From positions 1 through 64,000 of the forward strand of contig CAKZOD010000050.1 of assembly GCA_937136055.1 (NCBI GenBank): 64,000 bases of DNA. The letters are read 5' to 3'. Below the pieces are notes generated by a model that did no database searches, was not told the DNA's origin, and was given only the letters and a program-made list of their open reading frames with translations. The translations under genes were made by a program, and so were the position numbers. The stretch comes from an uncultured Oceanospirillaceae bacterium. Lineage in GTDB: Bacteria > Pseudomonadota > Gammaproteobacteria > Pseudomonadales > Balneatricaceae. Positions 34,045 to 43,659 of the stretch are shown piece after piece; positions within the stretch are counted from its first letter, which is position 1; each line of letters starts with the position of its first letter.

Positions 34045-36909
34045 TTATTGAGCTGTTTCAGCGGGTGCTTTTTCAGCGCGTAAAAATTGTAATTGCTTTT
34101 TATCCATCGCCTGGAACTCTTTTTGCCACTCAGACGGTTGCGTTACTTTCTCAACCTGCACAGCTGTGACTTTGTATTCTGGGCAGTTTGTTGCCCAGTC
34201 AGAGTTATCAGTGGTGATTACGTTAGCGCCACTACCAGGGTGGTGGAACGTTGTGTAAACAACTCCCGGTAATTGGCGTGTGCTAACCAATGCTCTAAGT
34301 ACAGTATTACCTGCACGGCTAGTGATACCTAACCAGTCACCATCGCTGATACCGCGCTCATTAGCATCATACGGGTTAATTTCAAGTACATCTTCTGCGT
34401 GCCATACCATGTTATCCGTACGACGGGTTTGAGCACCTACGTTGTACTGTGAAAGGATACGTCCTGTTGTCAGCAGTAGAGGTAAGCGACGTGTACTGCG
34501 CTCCAACGTTGGGATGTATTCAGTAATCGCGAAGTTACCCTTACCAATTGGGAAGTCTTCAACGTGCATCGTTGGAGTACCCTCAGGGCTTTCATCGTTA
34601 CAAGGCCATTGGATGCTGCCAAGCTTTTCAAGCTTGTCGTAGTTCACACCTGTAAAGGTAGGTGTTAGCAATGCAATTTCATCCATAATTTCACTTGGGT
34701 GGTTGTAGTGCATTTCATAACCCAGTGCTTTAGATAGACCTAGTGTTACTTCCCAATCTGCAAGACCAGCTAGTGGCGGCATTACTTTACGTACACGGTT
34801 GATACGGCGCTCACCGTTAGTGAAAGTACCGTCTTTCTCTAAGAAGGTAGAACCTGGTAGTAAAACGTGTGCAAACTTAGCGGTTTCGTTCAAGAAAATA
34901 TCTTGTACGATTAAGCAATCTAGTGCGCGCAATGCTTTTTCAACGTGTTGTGTATTTGGATCAGATTGAGCAATATCTTCACCTTGTACATACATGCCTT
35001 TGAAGTTGCCATTGATAGCTGCATCAAACATGTTCGGGATACGAAGACCTGGCTCTTCATCGATCTTCACGTTCCAAACGGCTTCAAACTTATCGCGTAC
35101 ATCTTTAACGCCAACGTGTTGGTAACCTGGTAGCTCGTGTGGGAATGAACCCATATCACAAGAACCTTGTACGTTGTTTTGACCACGTAGCGGGTTAACC
35201 CCTACGCCTTCTCTACCTAAGTTACCGGTTGCTAACGCTAGGTTTGCAATACCCATAACCATGGTTGAGCCTTGTGAGTGCTCAGTTACCCCTAGACCGT
35301 AGAAAATCGCACCGTTACCTGCATCCGCGTAAACTTTAGCCGCTTTTCTGACAAGCTCAGGTTTTACGCCAGTGATCTCTTCACTTGCTTCAGGTGAGTT
35401 GCGCTCTTCACAGATAAATGCTTTCCATTGCTCGAACGCTTCTTTATCACAGCGATCGCCGATGAAGGCATCATCTTGTAGGTTTTCAGTCATCACCACA
35501 TGACCCAGTGCGTTGATCAATGCAACGTTAGTACCTGGGCGCAGCTGAAGATGAATTGCTTCACTTAAGTGCGGTGTTTTTAATAGATCAATATCACGTG
35601 GATCTGCAACAATTAAACTTGCACCTTCACGTAATCTACGGCGAATCATTGAACCTACAACTGGGTGAGCATCTGTAGGGTTAGCACCGATAACAACAAT
35701 GCTGTCTGCTTTGCTAACTGATGGGAAAGTTTGCGTTCCTGCGGATTCACCTAAAGTTGTTTTTAAACCAAAACCAGTAGGGCTGTGACAAACACGTGCA
35801 CAAGTATCCGTGTTGTTGTTGCCAAAAGCGGTACGAATCAGCTTTTGTACTAAATAAGTTTCTTCGTTGGTGCAGCGTGATGATGTGATACCACCAACAC
35901 TTTCGCGGCCGTGTTCTGCTTGGATTTTGTGGATTTTCTTCGCCGAGAATTCGAATGCTTCTTCCCAGCTTACTGCGCGCCAAGGCTGATCAATGCTGTC
36001 ACGAATCATCGGCTCTTTAATACGATCGCCGTGGGTGGCGTAACCGAACGCGAAACGCCCTTTAACACAAGAGTGACCTTCGTTCGCTTCACCGCCTTTG
36101 TAAGGCACCATGCGAATGAGCTTATCGCCTTTCATCTGTGCTTCAAATGAACAACCAACACCACAGTATGCACACGTTGTAACGATAGAGTGCTCAGGCT
36201 GGCCCTGATCGATAACTGACTTTTCCATCAGTGTGGATGTTGGACATGCTTGTACACAAGCACCGCAAGATACACAGTCAGAATCGACAAAATCTTGTGC
36301 AACACCTGCACTGATTTTTGAGTCAAATCCACGACCATCAACAGTCAATGCAAATGTGCCTTGTACCTCTTCACAGGCGCGAACACAGCGTGAGCAAACG
36401 ATACACTTGCTTGGGTCAAAGCTGAAATAAGGGTTTGAATTGTCTTTTTGAGCATCGAGATGGTTTTCGCCATCAAAGCCGTAACGAACTTCACGCAAGC
36501 CAACGGCGCCGGCCATATCTTGTAGTTCGCAGTCACCGTTTGCAGGGCAAGTTAAGCAATCTAATGGGTGATCTGAAATATACAGCTCCATTACATTGCG
36601 GCGTAATCTGCCGAGCTTTTCGTTTTGAGTGGTAACTTGCATACCCTCAGCAACAGGCGTAGTACAAGATGCTGGATAGCCGCGACGACCTTCAATTTCT
36701 ACCGCACATAAGCGGCAAGAACCAAAGGCTTCTAAGTTGTCAGTTGCACACAGTTTAGGGATGTTAATATCGTGCAGCGCTGCAGCACGCATGACAGAAG
36801 TACCTTCTGGTACACTCACGCTAACACCGTCGATTTCAATGCTAACCATGGTTTCAGATAAAATAGCAGGTGTGCCTAAATCTTTTGTTGGGTCAAAATA
36901 CTCTAACAT
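34045..36909 (-). CDS. fdsA: NAD-dependent formate dehydrogenase alpha (catalytic) subunit
   Basis: 954 residues. An N-terminal 2Fe-2S ferredoxin-like domain (about 25-100, CRLCAVEIEGR), a His/Cys-liganded cluster, two 4Fe-4S motifs (CIVCSRCVRACEEV and CVSCGACVQACP) and a further 4Fe-4S (CAYCGVGCSFE) precede the molybdopterin domain. The molybdenum Cys ligand is in DTCARVCHSPTGFG. The C-terminal MopB domain ends around 930. It oxidises formate to CO2 and passes electrons to FdsB. The length and motif set are complete. Confidence 0.96.
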   Translation of the reverse strand: MLEYFDPTKDLGTPAILSETMVSIEIDGVSVSVPEGTSVMRAAALHDINIPKLCATDNLEAFGSCRLCAVEIEGRRGYPASCTTPVAEGMQVTTQNEKLGRLRRNVMELYISDHPLDCLTCPANGDCELQDMAGAVGLREVRYGFDGENHLDAQKDNSNPYFSFDPSKCIVCSRCVRACEEVQGTFALTVDGRGFDSKISAGVAQDFVDSDCVSCGACVQACPTSTLMEKSVIDQGQPEHSIVTTCAYCGVGCSFEAQMKGDKLIRMVPYKGGEANEGHSCVKGRFAFGYATHGDRIKEPMIRDSIDQPWRAVSWEEAFEFSAKKIHKIQAEHGRESVGGITSSRCTNEETYLVQKLIRTAFGNNNTDTCARVCHSPTGFGLKTTLGESAGTQTFPSVSKADSIVVIGANPTDAHPVVGSMIRRRLREGASLIVADPRDIDLLKTPHLSEAIHLQLRPGTNVALINALGHVVMTENLQDDAFIGDRCDKEAFEQWKAFICEERNSPEASEEITGVKPELVRKAAKVYADAGNGAIFYGLGVTEHSQGSTMVMGIANLALATGNLGREGVGVNPLRGQNNVQGSCDMGSFPHELPGYQHVGVKDVRDKFEAVWNVKIDEEPGLRIPNMFDAAINGNFKGMYVQGEDIAQSDPNTQHVEKALRALDCLIVQDIFLNETAKFAHVLLPGSTFLEKDGTFTNGERRINRVRKVMPPLAGLADWEVTLGLSKALGYEMHYNHPSEIMDEIALLTPTFTGVNYDKLEKLGSIQWPCNDESPEGTPTMHVEDFPIGKGNFAITEYIPTLERSTRRLPLLLTTGRILSQYNVGAQTRRTDNMVWHAEDVLEINPYDANERGISDGDWLGITSRAGNTVLRALVSTRQLPGVVYTTFHHPGSGANVITTDNSDWATNCPEYKVTAVQVEKVTQPSEWQKEFQAMDKKQLQFLRAEKAPAETAQ

Positions 36910-36910
36910 T

Positions 36911-38506
36911 TTAACGCCCCTCCACTGATGGGTTTTGATCGCTTAGCTGTGTTTGACTACCCAATTGGGCTTGATAAGCTTTCATTGCACTTTGTACAGG
37001 GAAAGGTGTCATGCCGCCCATAGCGCACAGTGACATATCTATCATGGTTTCACACAAATCGTCTAACAGCGCTAAATTAGCGTCAACATTTTCACCGCTG
37101 CGAATTTTTCCAATTACCTCTGTGCCACGTACCGAACCAATACGACAAGGCGTACATTTACCGCACGATTCTTCAACACAGAATTCCATCGAGAACTGAG
37201 CTTGCTCAGCGAGATCGACAGTATCATCAAAGACCACTATACCACCGTGGCCTAATACAGCGCCAATCGCGGCAAACGATTCATATTCTAATGGGGTATC
37301 CCATTGATCTTTAGTGAGGTAAGCCCCTAATGGTCCGCCGACTTGAATACTGTGCATGTCACGACCATTAGCAGTGCCTTGTGCAAACTCTTCAAGTAGT
37401 GCGCTTAACGTTGTACCAAAAGCAAGTTCAACAAGGCCGCCGCGGTTCACGTTGCCGGCGATTTGGAAGGGGAGAGTACCTTTAGAGCGTCCCATACCAT
37501 AGCTTGCGTACACTTCACCGCCATCAGCAAGGATGTGAGGCACAGCACCAAAAGAAAGCACGTTGTTAACGATAGTTGGCTGGCCAAACAAACCTTCAAT
37601 AGCAGGAAGTGGAGGCTTGGCTCTGACTAAACCGCGTTTGCCTTCCAAGCTTTCAAGCAATGATGTTTCTTCACCGCAGATGTATGCGCCAGCACCTAAG
37701 CGAACTTCCATATGGAAAGTTTTGCTAGAGCCACAAATTGCATCGCCTAAAAAGTTGCGATCATAAGCGCGGGCAATTGCTTCATTCAAAATGATGTGTG
37801 CTTGCGGGTATTCAGAGCGAAGGTAGATGTAACCTTGAGTTGCGCCTACTGCTAAACCCGCAATAGTCATACCTTCAATTAATGCTAATGGATCAGCTTC
37901 CATAAGTAGACGGTCAGCAAACGTCCCTGAGTCACCCTCATCGGCATTACATACAATGTACTTTTGTTGCGGTGGGCAGTTCAATACTGTTTGCCATTTG
38001 ATACCGGTCGGGAAAGCTGCACCACCACGACCACGCAGGCCCGACGCACTGACTTCATCCACGATGCCTTGTGGTTCAAGTTGCAGTGCTTTAGCTAGGC
38101 CTTTGAAGCCGTCGTGAGCAATGTAATCATCTAGATCCGTTGGATCGATAACACCCGCTTTGGCAAAGCTTAGACGTTGCTGCTTTTTAAGGTAAGGAAT
38201 TTCTTCGGTTAAACCGAGGAACAAAGCGTGTTGTTGAGTACTGTGTGCATCAAAGCTTGCGTTGGTGAAATCAGCGGCGAATAAGCTCTCAACATCTTCA
38301 GGTTGAACCGGTCCGTATGCAACACGGCCTTTATCAGTTTCAACCTCAACGAGAGGCTCTAACCAAAACATACCTCTTGAGCCATTGCGTACGAGTTTGA
38401 TTGATTTATCTTGCTGATTTGCAAGTGCGCTAATATCTGATGCAACTTGGTTACCATCTAATGACAGTGTCGTTGTGTCTCTTGGAACATATACAGTAGT
38501 TGTCAT
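36911..38506 (-). CDS. fdsB: NAD-dependent formate dehydrogenase beta subunit (NuoF-like)
   Basis: 531 residues from the ATG at 38506, with AGGTG upstream; a GTG nine bases earlier is the track start. After an N-terminal thioredoxin-like part come the NADH- and FMN-binding motifs GLRGRGGAAFPTGIKW and GAGAYICGEETSLLESLEG. The 4Fe-4S ligands are in ESCGKCTPCRIG, with a later Cys. It transfers electrons from the clusters to NAD. Between fdsG and fdsA, with one-base spacing. Confidence 0.95.
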   Translation of the reverse strand: MTTTVYVPRDTTTLSLDGNQVASDISALANQQDKSIKLVRNGSRGMFWLEPLVEVETDKGRVAYGPVQPEDVESLFAADFTNASFDAHSTQQHALFLGLTEEIPYLKKQQRLSFAKAGVIDPTDLDDYIAHDGFKGLAKALQLEPQGIVDEVSASGLRGRGGAAFPTGIKWQTVLNCPPQQKYIVCNADEGDSGTFADRLLMEADPLALIEGMTIAGLAVGATQGYIYLRSEYPQAHIILNEAIARAYDRNFLGDAICGSSKTFHMEVRLGAGAYICGEETSLLESLEGKRGLVRAKPPLPAIEGLFGQPTIVNNVLSFGAVPHILADGGEVYASYGMGRSKGTLPFQIAGNVNRGGLVELAFGTTLSALLEEFAQGTANGRDMHSIQVGGPLGAYLTKDQWDTPLEYESFAAIGAVLGHGGIVVFDDTVDLAEQAQFSMEFCVEESCGKCTPCRIGSVRGTEVIGKIRSGENVDANLALLDDLCETMIDMSLCAMGGMTPFPVQSAMKAYQAQLGSQTQLSDQNPSVEGR

Positions 38507-38515
38507 GGTGGTCAC

Positions 38516-39028
38516 CTATTTAATTTCGAGAGCGCTAGTGCTAAGAGCATTAACAACTTTATCGAACTTGTCATTGCTAACACGACCAATAATGTCATCG
38601 CCAACACGAATGTTAGGGCCACATGAACAGTTACCTAAGCAATAAACAGGATCTAAAGTGATATTGCGATCAGCTGTTGTCTGGTGGTAATCGATATCCA
38701 AGCTTTCTTTGATATGTGCTTCTAAAGCTCTTGAGCCACGTGCTTGGCAAGCCTCAGCCCTACAAACTTCAACGCGGTGAGCACCCGCTTTTGTCGTATG
38801 GAAATGACGGTAAAAGCTGATGACGCCGTGAACTTCAGCTGCCGTTTGCTTCAATGATTTAGCAATCGGCTCTATTGCATTGGCTGGAATATAGCCAAAC
38901 GCATGTTGTACTTCGTGCAAAATGGGTAGCAAAGCACCCGGCTTATCACTGAGTTGATCAATGATCTGTTGAATTTTTATATTTGAGTGCTCGGATGTAG
39001 CATCCATAGATTCACCTAGTCTTGTCAT
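38516..39028 (-). CDS. fdsG: NAD-dependent formate dehydrogenase gamma subunit (NuoE-like)
   Basis: 170 residues. The thioredoxin-like 2Fe-2S fold has ligands in CRAEACQARG and CLGNCSCGPN. LHEVQHAFGYIP is the usual helical start. First gene of fdsG-fdsB-fdsA-fdhD-fdsD; the promoter should lie in 39029-39350. No fdsR-type LysR regulator is adjacent. Confidence 0.94.
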   Translation of the reverse strand: MTRLGESMDATSEHSNIKIQQIIDQLSDKPGALLPILHEVQHAFGYIPANAIEPIAKSLKQTAAEVHGVISFYRHFHTTKAGAHRVEVCRAEACQARGSRALEAHIKESLDIDYHQTTADRNITLDPVYCLGNCSCGPNIRVGDDIIGRVSNDKFDKVVNALSTSALEIK

Positions 39029-39356
39029 ATGAACTAAATTGCATATTTAATTCTATTATTCGTGTAGTTATGGATAGAAAGTACCATTTATGGGGTGTTG
39101 GGCAAATATGAAATAATGTGCATATTGTAAATACAGGTCGCATTTAGCATAAATTAGCCGTTTAAGTTTGCATTCATATTACTTAATACCCCTTGGAATC
39201 TAAATAACCTTTTGAAATGTAAGATTTTTGTTGTATGTTGGATTGAAAGGCTGTTTTTTGATCGAAACTTGCTTAATTGTTTTCTTGGTCCAAGCTTATA
39301 TGAGATAAGGAATATCTGTTGATTAATTAAACCCTGTTGCTTCATTCGGGTTTCAA

Positions 39357-39420
39357 GCTAAGGAACATGCGATTAAGTCCTATAGAGAAGATTTGGGGGC
39401 TTGATCGCATGTTCTCTAAT
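39357..39420. repeat. Palindromic repeat element, short copy C
   Basis: GCTAAGGAACATGCGATTAAG on the left equals copy A's left arm exactly. The right arm GCTTGATCGCATGTTCTCTAA pairs with it. The 200-300 bp core seen in copies A and B is absent, leaving about 13 bases between arms. It lies between the divergent fdsG and thioesterase genes. Confidence 0.85.
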
Positions 39421-39492
39421 TGCCAGCAAAGTGAGTTTTGAATAAATGATCGATGTTTGTATATACCAACGCGAGATGCATGTGAGGCAAAA

Positions 39493-40068
39493 ATGGAAGA
39501 ACAAGAAAGAGAGTTACAGCTAGCTGAACCTTTAATAATGACGATGTTAATGACACCAGAGATGGCAAACTTTAGCGGTAATGTTCACGGTGGTGCGATA
39601 TTAAAAATGTTAGACCAAGTGGCTTATGCTTGCGCTACTCATTACAGCCATCACTACGCTGTCACATTGTCTGTCGATCAAGTGACTTTTAATAAGCCGG
39701 TAAAAGTCGGTGAGTTAGTGACTTTTTATGCGCAAGTGAATTATGTTGGCCGTTCAACAATGGAAGTGGGTATTAAAGCGGTCGCTGAGGATATTCATTC
39801 TCGTCAAACACGTCATACTAATAGCTGCTATTTTACAATGGTTGCGGTAGATAGTGATGGTCGGCCAGTGACTGTTCCTAAATTAATGCTAGATAGCCCA
39901 AAAACAAAAGCGCGTTATGTTGCGGCTAAATTGCGCCGCCAATTGCGGATTGAGCACGACTCAACAATGCAAGCAATTGACTTGAAATGGACTGATCAGC
40001 TAGATACATTGAGTGAGCAAGAAATAGAAGACGCACTCAATGCGGAAATGGAAAACACGCGCGAATAG
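39493..40068 (+). CDS. Acyl-CoA thioesterase (hotdog fold, YciA-like)
   Basis: 191 residues from the ATG at 39493, with GAGG six bases upstream; the track start at 39457 is a TTG. The hotdog core has the family motif NFSGNVHGGAILKMLDQVAY with the catalytic Asp, and VDQVTFNKPVKVGELV. It hydrolyses acyl-CoA to free acid and CoA. The C-terminus carries about 40 extra basic and acidic residues compared with YciA. Confidence 0.88.
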   Translation: MEEQERELQLAEPLIMTMLMTPEMANFSGNVHGGAILKMLDQVAYACATHYSHHYAVTLSVDQVTFNKPVKVGELVTFYAQVNYVGRSTMEVGIKAVAEDIHSRQTRHTNSCYFTMVAVDSDGRPVTVPKLMLDSPKTKARYVAAKLRRQLRIEHDSTMQAIDLKWTDQLDTLSEQEIEDALNAEMENTRE

Positions 40069-40071
40069 TTA

Positions 40072-40233
40072 GTGCCCATCCAGAAACAGTTGTCTGCTGC
40101 GGCTGTCCCACTGGATCGATCTGAACATTACTAGATGTAGTTGTTTGGAATAACCAAACGCCTACATTTAGTCACGCCCATCTCGAACCATTGGATCAAC
40201 CTCGCCACGACCCCGTTTCAGGACAAACACTAG
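40072..40233. repeat. Large imperfect palindrome between convergent genes
   Basis: The centre is a clear hairpin, ACTAGATGTAG / CTACATTTAGT with inner TTTGG / CCAAA. Outside it, left and right halves still pair partly (AGTG...GAAAC with GTTTC...CACT). It fills the whole gap between the thioesterase and flhB-like genes and could act as a terminator for both. Sequence differs from repeats A, B and C. Confidence 0.65.
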
Positions 40234-40515
40234 TTAGTGCGTTTTCTTTGATTTGAGCTCGTAAGTAAATGCGATAACCTCGGCAATGGCGCGATATAGC
40301 GCCTCGGGGATTTCATCGCCTATTTCAAGTCGAATAAGAATTTCGAGTAACTCGGGGTTTTCATGAATGTGAACATCATTCTCTTGAGCTAGCTCGATAA
40401 TTTTGTCGGCAATTTCCCCTTTACCCTTCGCGACAACTGTTGGAACACCGCCTGCCTCCATGTCATATTTTAGGGCGACCGCGGAATCTGTTTTTTTGGT
40501 TGAGTGGTCATTCAT
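40234..40515 (-). CDS. FlhB C-terminal-domain-like protein
   Basis: 93 residues that resemble only the cytoplasmic domain of the flagellar export switch FlhB (VALKYDMEAGGVPTVVAKGKG, then EIGDEIPEALYRAIAEVIAF). The NPTH autocleavage site of full FlhB is absent. Stand-alone copies (often called FhlB or FlhX) are common next to fliK. It overlaps the fliK stop by four bases (ATGA), so the two are coupled. Confidence 0.9.
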   Translation of the reverse strand: MNDHSTKKTDSAVALKYDMEAGGVPTVVAKGKGEIADKIIELAQENDVHIHENPELLEILIRLEIGDEIPEALYRAIAEVIAFTYELKSKKTH

Positions 40516-43115
40516 GTGCGAATATCAATAATACGTTTGCTGATGGGATTGTTGGCACTAGCCGCTTGCGATCCTTGCGTGCAATGTAATGTTTGCACAT
40601 CAAATCCATGATCGTTTAATTGGCTTCTAAAGCCCGTCATGCGCTGCTCAATTTCATGTACGGTACTCATTTTAGTGCACAAAAAAGTAGTTGAAATTGA
40701 GTTGTCTGTCGGATTAAGCGCCACTTCTGCATCAACTTCTCCGCGCTCTTCTAAATCAAAGTGCAGTTTAACACTCCATATTGAGACAAAGTCACCTTCA
40801 TCGTTTAAGTGTTTACGCTGCTTGATCTCCATTTCTACATTGTCTAGCTTTTCATTGTGTTGCACAGGGATGTCAATTTGAAAGCTACGCTCGTTACTTA
40901 TATCAGATTTAACATGTTGTTGCTGTACATGCGTCAACTGATTAGTCGTCACTCTTGCTAGCATACGATCTGCGGTGTTTTTCAGCATATCACGTTGTTC
41001 AGCGGGTAGTTGATCAGCTAGTTTACTCAATTGCGAGAGGAAACTCTTCATATCACCGGGCTGGCTGCCTTGATTGAGTAGCTTGCCCTCGGTAAACAAG
41101 CCGCCTTGTTGGACGTTGCGCTTTATTGTATCACTTGAGTTGTTGGCGCCTGGTTTTACGCCAAACATTTGCATAATACTTAAGGCAACTTTATCAACAG
41201 CAGTATTGATAGCGCCAGGTGTATTAGCAAGCTGCGCGCTCTGTGCGACAAGTTGATTAATACCTTCTGCAATAGGTACTTGTTGAGGGAGTGCTTGGCG
41301 TAAGCTTTGTTCTACCAGTGTCGCTTGTTTTGGCGTTAAATTGCTTAACGACTGAATAGGCTGTGCGGTAGGCGGGCTCGCTTGTTGCCATTGAATATTT
41401 GCTTGTACACCCTGTACCCGAGTTATCTGTACATTTTTAAGCTCGGGTAAGTTTGCCGGGGCTTGCAGTGACACTTCTCGCCCAGCAACAGCGATCTTAA
41501 GTATGGCTGTTGGATTAGCTAGCACGTTTAACTGTGCATTTTGAGGTGCTGGGCTCTGGGCTATAGGTTGTTGAGGTGCTGATTGTGTAGCCGCTGACGT
41601 CAATGTGGGTGTTGGGGCTTGTGTCTGAGCAGCTGATTGACCTATTAGTTGCCCTGTAGAGGTTCCTGTCGATAGACTTGCAGCACTATTTTGCTGAGGA
41701 GCATTAGCAGTAGCCGGTGTGCTCGTGTTTACTGTTGTCTGTTGCGCTGGAGTCGTTGTGTTTGCAAGTGAATTAGGAGGTACAGTCACACTTGGTATTG
41801 GCGAATTTGTCGTAGGTATAGATGTTGCTACAGGGGGTACAATAGAAGTTGCTCCTTGTGGTGAGGTAGCAGCAGGTGTTGACGGTGCAGATGTTGCAGG
41901 AGCAGGACTGGAAGCGGCTGCATTAGATGGCAATAAGTTAGAGGGTGCTGGGTTTGAAGGTGCTAGGTTAGAAGATGCCTGGTTAGCTGTCGAGTTAGTA
42001 GCAGAAGTAAGCGGTGCAGGATTCGGCAGAGCAGTATTTGGCAGAGGTGCCGTTTGTGCAGGCGTTTGCGCTGCAGGGCTCGCAGGAACCATCATGCGAA
42101 TGCTATAAGTATCCGTTGTAACTTGTTTGGGTGCGAATGAAGCGGCTTGCGAGGGTGCTTGTGGTTGTGCAGAGGCGCTTGGTGTAGGCTGGCTTGCAAC
42201 TTGAGCCGTACCAGTGCTTGCTAATGGTGATGCAGGTGTTACTTGGGGAGCTGATTGCAACGCAGTGGCTTGATTGGGTTGCACTGACACGGCTGTCTGT
42301 AAGTTTTGTGGGTTAACAGTTTGTGATGAAGTTGGACTAGTTGCTGTATTAGTGGCCGCATTGTTAGCTGCTGTGTTTTGTACTGCTGAATTAGGTTGCG
42401 TATTGGCGATTACTCGGTTGTTTGACAAGGCTCGCGCTGGGTTTTGAGCTTGGAGGGTCGTTGTATTTTGAAGACTTGCCTGAGCATTGGCTTGATTCAA
42501 CGGTTGAGTGTTTGAAGTAGCAGGTCTACTTGGGCTTAGGATATTGCTTGGATTTAAAAGTGCTGTTTGTTTGCTGGTGTTTGCCAGCGCACTTTGATCA
42601 ATGACTCTAGCAAGTAGCGTTTGTCCTTTAGGTAATGATTTTTCGATAACCGCTAGTGATTCACCGCTTGCGTTAATAATAACAGGCGCCTTCAAAATAA
42701 CGCTTTGATTGCTGGCTGAACTAGTATTAGGTGCAGGGGTAGAAAGGTTGTTGATTAATGATCTAGCGGCATTTTGGAGTTTACTGTCGCTCGTGCTTAA
42801 GTGTGCTTGGCTAGGTTTAGCAGATGTTTGATCACTATTTACAGATAGCTGTATTTGTCCGCTTTGGCTGCGCGTGATAGAAACAGAGCTTCCAGGTTCC
42901 GGAGGCTTTCCCGTAAATTTAGCTGAAATTTGCAGTAGCGTGTTGTTGATCTCTAATTTTACTTTGTGGCTATTTGCCTGAGCTTGATCAGGTGTTACTT
43001 GGGTAACTTTAGCGGTCACAGTTTTATCTGCAGGAAGAGCTGCTTCTACCGACTTGGCAGGTGAAGTGGATTTAGAGTCCAAGGCTTTAGCTTGAGCAAT
43101 TGCCGGAGCGTCCAT
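40512..43115 (-). CDS. fliK: Flagellar hook-length control protein FliK
   Basis: 867 residues from the ATG at 43115; the track uses a TTG at 43142. The long middle (about 90-570) is low-complexity Ala/Pro/Gln/Ser/Thr, including runs of SNPAPSN-like units, as expected for the molecular-ruler part. The C-terminal hook domain (about 700-850) has NEKLDNVEMEIKQRKHLND and LHFDLEERGEVDAEVAL. It sets hook length and, with FlhB, switches export specificity. No other flagellar genes are in the window. The ORF track's plus-strand ORF at 41719 is a shadow of the repetitive region. Confidence 0.88.
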   Translation of the reverse strand: MDAPAIAQAKALDSKSTSPAKSVEAALPADKTVTAKVTQVTPDQAQANSHKVKLEINNTLLQISAKFTGKPPEPGSSVSITRSQSGQIQLSVNSDQTSAKPSQAHLSTSDSKLQNAARSLINNLSTPAPNTSSASNQSVILKAPVIINASGESLAVIEKSLPKGQTLLARVIDQSALANTSKQTALLNPSNILSPSRPATSNTQPLNQANAQASLQNTTTLQAQNPARALSNNRVIANTQPNSAVQNTAANNAATNTATSPTSSQTVNPQNLQTAVSVQPNQATALQSAPQVTPASPLASTGTAQVASQPTPSASAQPQAPSQAASFAPKQVTTDTYSIRMMVPASPAAQTPAQTAPLPNTALPNPAPLTSATNSTANQASSNLAPSNPAPSNLLPSNAAASSPAPATSAPSTPAATSPQGATSIVPPVATSIPTTNSPIPSVTVPPNSLANTTTPAQQTTVNTSTPATANAPQQNSAASLSTGTSTGQLIGQSAAQTQAPTPTLTSAATQSAPQQPIAQSPAPQNAQLNVLANPTAILKIAVAGREVSLQAPANLPELKNVQITRVQGVQANIQWQQASPPTAQPIQSLSNLTPKQATLVEQSLRQALPQQVPIAEGINQLVAQSAQLANTPGAINTAVDKVALSIMQMFGVKPGANNSSDTIKRNVQQGGLFTEGKLLNQGSQPGDMKSFLSQLSKLADQLPAEQRDMLKNTADRMLARVTTNQLTHVQQQHVKSDISNERSFQIDIPVQHNEKLDNVEMEIKQRKHLNDEGDFVSIWSVKLHFDLEERGEVDAEVALNPTDNSISTTFLCTKMSTVHEIEQRMTGFRSQLNDHGFDVQTLHCTQGSQAASANNPISKRIIDIRT

Positions 43116-43142
43116 AGGTTGTGTCTCTTGATAAAAATACAA

Positions 43143-43600
43143 TGTGACTGATAAAGCTATTACAGTCGGATGCTTATGTATACGACATTGGGTATAGCAT
43201 GTTGCACTTGCTAATATTGCACTGCTGAATTCTGCTTTGTTTATTTCTGCATGGTTTCATCATGAATAGTAGTAAAAAACTGATCTACAGCAATGTGTAC
43301 CTATTTGAGATGCGTTTATAATACTGCCATTCACATAAGGTGTATATAAAACGTCGAGTTGATCAGCGTGCCACCATTTAAGTGATATCGGCAATGATAG
43401 TGAAATGTTAAGAGATTAATCATTAAGCCTAATATAAGTGCTGAATGTTAGTTGTTCGATATTTCGCTGAAAACTGGGCAAAACATCGCAGGGGCGTTAG
43501 AGAAAAACAGTTTTGTTTGTTTCTTGCACAAAAGCTTTGAGAGAAGCTGAATATTGTCGAGCTAGTTGTATGAATAATTGCTGAAAAAACAATATATATG
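43143..43600. other. Gene-free gap between fliK and ccmA
   Basis: About 500 bases between divergent genes with no credible ORF. It holds a TATAAT-like box near 43316 and several A/T-rich tracts. The ccm promoter is listed separately. No strong hairpin or repeat was recognised. Confidence 0.45.
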
Positions 43601-43601
43601 C

Positions 43602-43610
43602 TGATATAAT
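43602..43610 (+). promoter_or_regulatory. Extended -10 promoter for the ccm operon
   Basis: TGATATAAT is a perfect TGnTATAAT extended -10 box, 50 bases ahead of the ccmA GTG. A TTGCTG upstream is too far (21-base spacer) for an ideal -35, which suits extended -10 usage. Predicted from sequence only. Confidence 0.55.
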
Positions 43611-43659
43611 GGCGCGCTTTTTGAAGTAGACTTTTTATTAAATAAGTAAGGGGCGCACT

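Noticed and set aside
41719-42108. 129-residue plus-strand ORF
   Set aside because: It is antisense to the Ala/Pro/Thr-rich region of fliK; its Val/Gly/Ala-rich composition is a shadow of that region.
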